This document shows positions 58,401 through 64,000 of a DNA stretch of 64,000 nucleotides, piece after piece. The translations under genes were made by a program, and so were the position numbers. Origin of the DNA: Angiostrongylus vasorum (lineage: Eukaryota > Nematoda > Chromadorea > Rhabditida > Metastrongylidae); assembly GCA_018806985.1 (NCBI GenBank), contig JADANN010000359.1, positions 930,001-994,000 of the forward strand, written 5' to 3'. The stretch's first letter is position 1. Each line of letters opens with the position of its first letter. The notes below the pieces were generated by a model. The model was given only the letters and a program-made list of their open reading frames with translations, was not told the origin of the DNA and did not search any database.

Positions 58401-61148
58401 GTTTGGAGAGGAACAACACATCTCTATAAAAAACGCATTATCAGGACTGATCAAACACAAAGCATTGCAAGCATAAAAATATCGTTTAAAAATGTATAAA
58501 TCTAACTCAAAGCAATGAATACCTACCGGAATGTTACGACGTCTCTGTTGCAAAATAGTTCTCCTCACTTATTTTTGGCTCCAAAACTTACTTGGACACT
58601 TGGATAGTTGGATGGCCCGTCTTCACTAGTTGTGCCGGCTCAACCATAATTTCCATCTTCTCGGAGTTTTACTGGTTTAGCCATTGTTTCCCTGAAGTCC
58701 CAAGGTCGCTCTGGCTAAAGTCTGTACCAGGTCGTCACCACTATAGGCGGCAGTCGCAGCCCTTGTGGATCACAGGAAGAATTGCTACCATGCAACTAGT
58801 TAGATACCAGGATGGTGGTGGATCCTGGTCTTGGTTTATTCTTAGCTGAGCTTCCCAATGGAAACGTCGGACTGCTCAGCTTGGGAGACCCTCTTAGATG
58901 TGATGAATCCCCCTTGTGCATCGCAGCCCGGCACCCAGGAACACCTACCAGCCAAGATGAGGCGGTAAACCGTTGGGAGGGGTTCCAAAACATGTTTTCT
59001 AAATTAGGTCGAAATACAAATATCGAAATTAAGCCGCAATGCATAACCTACCATTAAGTTAGGAGAAAAGATTTCGGGGACTTTCTTCCAGAACTCTTTT
59101 TCATTCCACTTCAAAATCGGTTTAAGGAGGGTATGTTGGAGTATTTCACAACTTACATCTTGTAAATCTTATCGGTGCAGTGGAAAGGTCAATACAAAAC
59201 GAATTCACCGATTCGAACCATCACGACCTACAGGAATTTCTGCTACACCAACGACTGATGAAAAGATTAACATATCTGCTTTGAATGTCGCTAAAGAAGG
59301 TGAGCTGCTGGTTCATAAATGTTGAAGACGACAACAAGAACTGTGACTGTCTGCCACAATCTGGCTAATCAACAAAAAAAGCTGCCCTCTCGATGAGTTC
59401 GTATCGCTAGTCCAGCATACTCGATTTGCAGGAGGCATTCGTTTAACTGCAAAGTATAAAGGTTAAATCTCTCGGTGTTGAACTATGATCATCTATGAGG
59501 GATGTCCCATGCATTCGACTTCATTAAGCATCGTTGTAGGTCAGTGAACGCATATCAGGCCTTTACAATGAACGACTCGCGGTGGCTTACCGATGTAGCG
59601 AGTCAGTGCTGCTATACTCCCAGACAAGTCTGGTATCAATTTGGCGATCCCGGGTGATGGAGCCTTTGTTGCTCAGGAGCGCGGAGATTGTTCCATGTGT
59701 GTTGTAGGGAGCCTCCGACCACTGAGCCCCACGCGTCCTTCTCATTTCGTTACATCACTGACAATTAATGGACTACCGCAAAGGGGTAATGTCATTGGAT
59801 ACCTCACATTGAATGGCCAAGAAAGATCCCTGTTAATCAGCATTTGTGACTGCCTACAGATTGACAAACACCGATAAGATTTCTGAAAGATATCGCTACT
59901 GGTGATAAAAGCTAGGTCCTCATTAAAAACACGCAATACGCGTTCTGTTTCATCTTAGCAAGGACGCAGCTTAACCGAGTTCAAATCCACATAATCGCAA
60001 GCTTTTCATTCACTGGGACTCATTGGGCGTGATATTCAGTAGAGCCGCTGAAGCACAGCCAGACGGTCCTTTCAGTCACTACATAGAGCCACTCCACAAG
60101 CTCACCGCTACCTTGAATGAAAAGCAAACCAAGCGATTTTGCAGCTGTATTTGGACTGACGAGGCTCCCTCTTACATCGGAATGTTGATCTGCAGACAAC
60201 TAAATGAGCCATGCTGGACACTTGGGCCCCCTATCCCTACAAACTGACAATGCGCAATTAGGCTATCACTTGTTCCGTTTCCGCGAACGAGAATTTTGTC
60301 TCTGTCACAAAAAGTTCGACGACTGGAGTAACCTTGGAAACGTTGCTGAAGTTCCTTAAGTTCCAGAATCTATCACGGCGTGTGAACAGAAATAAACGAG
60401 GTATGCAACCATCCTTATGATGATAGTCATACAATGATAGTCGATAACTATTTCCCGGATTAAAATAGAGAACAATCTTGAACAAAAATCGAGCTAAGGC
60501 AAAAGCCGTCAACGAGATTCACTCCGATTTAATAATTCGAAGTGTAACAAGCACAGAACAAGAAGCACACAGCCATTAGTTTTTATGCCCTCAGAACGTA
60601 TAAAACAGCAACTAAGTTAGGTTTTAAGTGGCTATTTAGATAGGGCCTTCAAACGGTTTACCGCATCATCATCGCTGGAAGGTGTTCCTAGGTCTCGAGC
60701 TGCGATGTACAGCGTGGGGATTCATCCCTCAGCAAGGTCACCGAAACAGAAAAGTATTCAGGCAGATCTCTCTCTGATCGACAAGGGCGGCGACTGGCGA
60801 CGACCTGGGGTTAGACTGACCTCGGGACTCCAAGGAACCACAATGGCTAAACCAGCAAAACTTCGAAAAAAAATGTAAATTTTGCTGGAGCCCGCACAAC
60901 CAGTGAGGACGAGCTGTCCAAGTATCCAACTATTTAGATAGCTATTAGTAACTTAACAATAACAATTCTGCACCCAGCTTTCCCTTAATGGCAATACAAT
61001 AACAAAATAATGCAATAAGCTATATGGAGCGTTGGAAAAAATCTAGAGGTAGAAGAAAAGAAAATATGAGACCAGAACGTACCGCACTTGGAGCTATAAA
61101 GTCACTAATATTTGTTATATGGACAGTTCCATTAAATCCTTCGCCCAT
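51364..61148 (-). CDS. oxy-4: CIAO3/NARFL, cytosolic Fe-S assembly factor (OXY-4 type)
   Basis: [FeFe]-hydrogenase-like component of the cytosolic iron-sulfur assembly (CIA) targeting pathway. Exons (minus): 61148-61083, an unfound exon, 54102-54008, 53825-53689, 53012-52838, 52692-52508, 52245-52165, 52078-51972, 51900-51743, 51660-51543, 51469-51364. About 409 residues seen against 476 in human. N-terminus [21 protein letters not shown]-terminal cluster motif [15 protein letters not shown]; hydrogenase-like cluster ligands in [28 protein letters not shown] and [15 protein letters not shown]; also [12 protein letters not shown] and [14 protein letters not shown]. The protein ends AQKLQW: a C-terminal Trp fits the CIA targeting-complex recognition motif. 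The missing exon should hold the first N-terminal cluster Cys. The 51972/51900 junction does not keep frame as read. Confidence 0.88.
52358..52402. repeat. (AT)n microsatellite
   Basis: About 45 bp of ATATAT in the CIAO3 intron between exons 52692-52508 and 52245-52165. Confidence 0.95.
53060..53640. repeat. Long foldback element with hammerhead-core-like motif in both arms
   Basis: Left arm 53085-53275 (minus sense) and right arm 53415-53640 (plus sense) are inverted versions of one another. Both contain GACGTCGAAACGTTGGCC; the centre 53290-53400 holds GCTAGCTGATAAGGATACGA and AACAAGTCGTTATCACCGGA, shared with 4125-4205. It sits in the CIAO3 intron between exons 53689 and 53012. The right-arm motif 53521-53550 is CTGATGA..GAAGACGTC-GAAACG. 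Confidence 0.65.
54255..54675 (+). pseudogene. Nup96-like (Nup98-96 C-terminal) degenerate fragment, tentative
   Basis: A plus-strand frame gives [20 protein letters not shown], then [20 protein letters not shown] and [20 protein letters not shown]. After a one-base frame change near 54500 it continues [20 protein letters not shown] and [12 protein letters not shown], two in-frame TGA codons, then [17 protein letters not shown]. The alpha-helical pattern 'xxLxCxLxxxxxxxAxxIxxxxIAxxAI ... LxxxxxxIxxW' resembles the Nup96 part of nuclear-pore scaffold proteins, from memory only. It lies antisense in CIAO3 intron 1. Frameshift and stops suggest a pseudogene or sequence errors. Confidence 0.3.
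54738..54890 (+). repeat. F280 foldback-family fragment
   Basis: ATGCTGAGATATTTGCAAAA, GTGGGGAACGAATGCGCTAT and CCTTTCGCCTGTCTCTCA blocks match F280. Single orientation, about 150 bp. Confidence 0.65.
55308..55515 (-). mobile_element. tRNA-derived SINE, head lost at mariner joint
   Basis: AAAGGATAAAGCTCTCGGCG tail and body through CCAGAGGGATGGAGAGCTTG. The head is cut off where mariner-like coding sequence begins about 55520. Confidence 0.7.
55520..56180 (+). mobile_element. Mariner-type DNA transposon fragment, dead
   Basis: Transposase pieces in several frames: [17 protein letters not shown], then [20 protein letters not shown] and [15 protein letters not shown] (55690-55810), [19 protein letters not shown] (about 55818-55880) and [16 protein letters not shown] (about 55888-55940). 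The order and spacing match the C-terminal two thirds of mariner-family transposases around the second and third catalytic Asp. Here the expected DNARPHV is broken by a stop and frameshift. No inverted terminal repeat was identified. Located in CIAO3 intron 1, antisense to the gene. Confidence 0.75.
56401..56852 (+). CDS. Unrecognised overlapping reading frames
   Basis: Two overlapping plus-strand frames (56401-56643 and 56541-56852). The first contains [20 protein letters not shown]; the second [12 protein letters not shown] then [12 protein letters not shown] and [21 protein letters not shown] frame change within the overlap would make one 150-residue product. Just upstream, GGTTGACCAGTCTACTCAGTC resembles sequence near 24615, so this could belong to a transposon. 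No family is recognised. Confidence 0.2.
57728..57998 (+). mobile_element. tRNA-derived SINE, near full length, diverged
   Basis: Head GGAGCGTGTAGCGCAGTGGT, B box TGGTTCGATC (the most tRNA-like of all copies), body with CAATCACCTCTACAAAATCC, and tail GATGAAAGCCGAACGCTCTA. Confidence 0.75.
58590..58985 (-). repeat. R400 retroposon-like repeat, near full length
   Basis: Plus-strand left edge CTTGGACACTTGGATAGTTG (tandem tail), body, right edge GGCGGTAAACCGTTGGGAGG. In CIAO3 intron 1, same sense as the gene. Confidence 0.75.
59459..59737 (-). mobile_element. tRNA-derived SINE, near full length
   Basis: AAGGTTAAATCTCTCGGTGT tail and CCACTGAGCCCCACGCGTCC head, with a few short insertions (extra GAACTATGATCATC-type bases near 59480). 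Confidence 0.75.
60650..60935 (+). repeat. R400 retroposon-like repeat with internal deletion
   Basis: TCAAACGGTTTACCGCATCA start and GACGAGCTGTCCAAGTATCC end. About 100 bp are missing internally around 60755. Confidence 0.7.
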
Positions 61149-61197
61149 CTGGGAAAGGAAAATTTGCTGACGTAGATAACGTTACATAGATGTATGG

Positions 61198-61258
61198 GCT
61201 TCAATATAATTGATAAACACATATCCACACAAAGAAAAACACAGTAGCCACTGTCCGT
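61198..61258 (-). repeat. MITE internal fragment in the TRAPPC2L-CIAO3 spacer
   Basis: Its reverse complement matches about 60 bp of the core of the 61791-62007 element (ACAGTGGCTACTGTGTTTTT and GTGTGGATATGTGTTTATCA). It lies entirely inside the 151-bp space between the TRAPPC2L stop and the CIAO3 ATG. Confidence 0.65.
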
Positions 61259-61299
61259 TTATACACAAATTAAATAAAAAACATTAGTATGACATCATA

Positions 61300-64000
61300 T
61301 CAGGTTTCATCATCTCCGTTTAATATTCGCATAGCCGCTCCCAAAATGTTCCTTAAATCAATTGGTTGACAAAATGATAAGGATTTTCACTGAATGCTGT
61401 AAATGATCTCGAAACTGACAACGGAAGGAAAGATACTGAAGATCGTAGGATAGAAAGAAGCAACTTACTTCGAAGAAATTTCGTCCCCCAAAGGATGAAA
61501 AGGATTGGAGATGGCATTGCAGTAGAGGGTGTGAAACTTCTTGAATATCCCTCGTATATCCAAATCTTTCAACTCGAGATTGTTTATTTCGAGAACTAAA
61601 ACCATTCGCACTCCAGTATTCGTAATGAATCCAAACGACTAAAAATGTTTTGATTCGCAGCGGTACGAAACCAGTGACCAACTTCTAAGTGGATCTACAA
61701 AGCATGACTGACTTTTTATTAACTTCGGCATTGATCAAATAGTTCTCGATATTCTTGTCAAACATGAGGTGTTAGTTTATTTTTTATTCCAAATAAAATG
61801 ATCACTTCGAGCCGAGGAACTTGTCGAAGACGATATAACGACTTGGAACTTCGTATCAATCTGCCAGAAGTCCAGAAATCTGGACAGTGGCTACTGTGTT
61901 TTTCTTTGTGTGGATATGTGTTTATCACTTATATTGAAACCATACGAAGCTCCAAGTCGCCATATCGTTTGATACAATTGCCTCGGCTCGAGGTGGTCAT
62001 GTTATTTGGTGTACATGCTTTCCGACTTGTACCATAGATTTCTAGCCATATTCTTTATTTCGTTAAAACTGACGTTTCGGCGGTAACGCCTTCTTCAGAC
62101 CCGTTTTTTACGTGCCTTCCACTAAGGAAGAACGTTCTTCGAGACGAAATGTCAACTTTAACGTAATAAAGAAAAAGGTAACACCTCATGTTTGCTTAAC
62201 GAGTATATCAAGAACTATAAGCATCCCGAAAACGTATTTGTCGAAGTTGAAAACTAAAAAAACTGAAACATTTAGAACAAAGTGTATGTTTTGCTCCCCT
62301 CACTTTACAAACTCCTTTGCAGAGTAAATCCGTACGATTCCTTAAAAGCATCACATAGCGTCGTCCATCTCCATCATCTTTTAATGTTCGGCCAATCAAT
62401 TACTACTGAACTTCAGTGCAAGGAAGGAAAATACATAGTTTTCAAACCGATCGTCATTGAACCTCGAAAATAAAATAATCGACATGTTTTAAATTCTTAA
62501 GCCTACACGAGTTTGATAAATAGATTTATTTGGTTAACGCTTCGACGTCTTCATCTTCATAAGAGCCGATGATTCGAATCGATGGTCCACAGTAGTTTCG
62601 TCTTCTCGATGTGGCGTCTTCGCCTCCGTATCGAGTCGAATCTTCCTCAGTGGGACATCACCCCAATAATTGTAAAAGTTGTTCATCAACCTTGTGTAAG
62701 CTCAAAAATTTAGAACATACTGAAAAATATATATTCGTCTAGTTGCTGGTAACTGCAAGCCATTTCATTAACGCATCAACATTCGCGTATCGCAGTGTTC
62801 AGAGTGTAAACTGTAGGCGCATCTCAATCAATAGACATTGTGATCATGGGATGTAATACGTCAGCTTTACAAATCCTGGTTGGCTCCTGAAGGGCTTGTA
62901 AAAGCTTTCACAATCGAATCTCCCTGGAGCGACTTTCGGCTGCACCAAATGGATTGTCATTCGACTTCAGTTCCTGACTAGATTCGTTAGAGATCAGAAT
63001 GCCCCTGCAGTAAAGCTGAGAGGTGCATGTAAAGTGGACGGTTTGAATGACGAGATCAACAACCTGTGACTGACTGATCTAACTTGTAATGCCTTCTTGG
63101 ATTGTTAAGGTAACACGAGGTTGACTAAATAAAGTAACTAACTTTCAACAATCTAACTTGTAATGTCCTGCCTCTCAATGTGAACGTTTTGGTGGTACGT
63201 AAAGAATAGAAGGTCCCTATACTCAGCAAAAAAAAAGAAAAAACCAAAAATTAGAGTACGTGTTTGTAGTCGAAATTATTTCCAACACTGTTAGTGAAGT
63301 CACAGCGAAGTATTACCAACTCTACCACTTAACAGTAATCGATCCATTAATAAAGAATAAAGGATAAAGCTCTCGGTGTCGATTAATCCTTGAGAGATGC
63401 GCCATGCATTTGACTTCACTAAACATTGTTGGAGATGACTTAATGCATATCTGGCCTTTACAACTAGTCGCGGTGGCCTACCGATGTACCGAGCTAGTGC
63501 TGCTATCCTCCCAGATAATTCTGTCACCAATTTGCCAAATCCGGAGCGATGGAGAGCTTGGTGTGCCTGGGACGTGAGGATCGATCCCATGTGTATTGCG
63601 TGGCACCTCCGGCCAGTGCGCCACACTCTGCCACTTTATACTACCATCAAATACGTATAACAAACTACGAGGTCCGTTCGTAAACAAAGTGTCGAGATCA
63701 TTGTTCAACTGAACAGGCCTTTATTTCACTGGAATCTCTGCTCAGATACGGAAACATACCTTGTACGTCTGATCGCTGTAGAGCTGTCCTAAGAACATTT
63801 CATTTGCTTTTGAGGCTTTCTCGTCAACGATATCCAGCGAACAGTGTATGAACAGCTCCACTTCGTACGCATGACTTCGGTACACATCGTTTATGGCGTT
63901 TAGCAAACGCACGTTCTACAGAGCAATATGAAAGTCTACGTTCCTTTCTAGTACATTTCATTCTTTCACTATTTCATAGCACCTCAACATCTGGGTACAT
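61300..64000 (-). CDS. TRAPPC2L, TRAPP complex subunit (5' end off window)
   Basis: Longin-fold subunit of the TRAPP vesicle-tethering/Rab GEF complex. Exons (minus): 64000-63983 (partial, MYPDVE), 63915-63760, 61638-61469, 61351-61300 (TGA). Exon 2 has HAYEVELFIHCSLDIVDEK and MFLGQLYSDQTYK; exon 3 SFGFITNTGVRMVLVLEINN, LKDLDIRGIFKKFHTLY and NPFHPLGDEISSK; the last exon NILGAAMRILNGDDET-stop. These align in order with the family ([47 protein letters not shown]). 131 residues are seen against about 140 in human, so only some 10 N-terminal residues are missing unless the ATG at the window edge is the start. All junctions are GT-AG and in phase. The 2.1-kb middle intron holds a SINE and MITEs. 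Confidence 0.88.
61715..62225. repeat. Foldback MITE split by a nested MITE
   Basis: The outer element (second member of the 4536-4780 family) has arms 61720-61790 and 62045-62225, sharing GATATTCTTGTCAAACATGA / CATGTTTGCTTAACGAGTAT. Nested inside at 61791-62007 is a 217-bp element with about 27-bp inverted termini (AAATAAAATGATCAC...GAGCCGAGG and CCTCGGCTCGAGGTGGTCAT) and inner arms around CGACTTGGAACTTCG / CGAAGCTCCAAGTCG. Confidence 0.65.
62505..62660 (-). repeat. MITE-like element, partial
   Basis: GCCTACACGAGTTTGATAAA, TAACGCTTCGACGTCTTCAT and GTCTTCTCGATGTGGCGTCT match the 8935-9065 copy. In the TRAPPC2L middle intron. The motif corresponding to the ribozyme-like core is mutated. Confidence 0.55.
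63359..63632 (-). mobile_element. tRNA-derived SINE, full length
   Basis: AAAGGATAAAGCTCTCGGTG tail at left and GGCCAGTGCGCCACACTCTG head at right. In the TRAPPC2L middle intron, same sense as the gene. Confidence 0.8.

Overview
The window reads as nuclear DNA of a nematode, most likely a clade V species of the strongylid or hookworm type. The reasons are intron-rich genes with short exons and TTTNCAG-type acceptors, the closest family matches being Caenorhabditis-like, RTE-type and mariner-type retro/transposon debris, and very dense short interspersed repeats. No bacterial-style operon, CRISPR array or virus was seen. All gene models were spliced by eye, so the family calls are much firmer than individual splice junctions.

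Five conserved protein-coding genes can be supported. (1) About 740-18831 (+): an SLC6 monoamine transporter closest to the nematode dopamine transporter DAT-1, about 15 exons. (2) 43323-35823 (-): a GRWD1-type WD40 ribosome-assembly/histone chaperone, 12 exons. (3) 46969-47855 (+): SAP18, 3 exons. (4) 61148-51364 (-): CIAO3/NARFL (OXY-4 type) cytosolic Fe-S assembly factor. (5) 64000-61300 (-): TRAPPC2L, with its 5' end off the window. TRAPPC2L and CIAO3 lie on the same strand 151 bp apart and CIAO3 begins exactly at a splice-acceptor-like AG, so they may be a two-gene trans-spliced operon. Weaker candidates are a Lunapark-like fragment (19.5-20.4 kb, +), a Nup96-like degenerate exon (54.3-54.7 kb, +) and a few unrecognised ORFs.

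Most of the remainder is repetitive. A tRNA-derived SINE (about 270 bp, tRNA-like head with A and B boxes) has about 18 copies or pieces. A second retroposon-like family of about 380 bp (here R400) ends in short CAAG/TAAG tandem tails and has 9 copies plus a terminal piece. Foldback/MITE-like families carry a motif resembling a hammerhead ribozyme core. RTE-type LINE fragments occur at 10.4-11.0, 23.9-24.2, 24.9-26.2 and 51.1-51.35 kb. There are also a Penelope-like RT fragment (34.2 kb), a mariner fragment (55.5-56.2 kb), a possible piggyBac remnant (26.8-27.2 kb) and a 2.6-kb low-complexity block (21.0-23.7 kb).

Two gene models (dat-1 exon 10 and SAP18 exon 2) become perfectly family-like if one T is removed from a T homopolymer next to the exon end. 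This suggests homopolymer indel errors in the assembly rather than real lesions. No coherent undescribed system was identified. The most unusual material is the repeat biology: the SINE, R400, and the ribozyme-like foldback elements.
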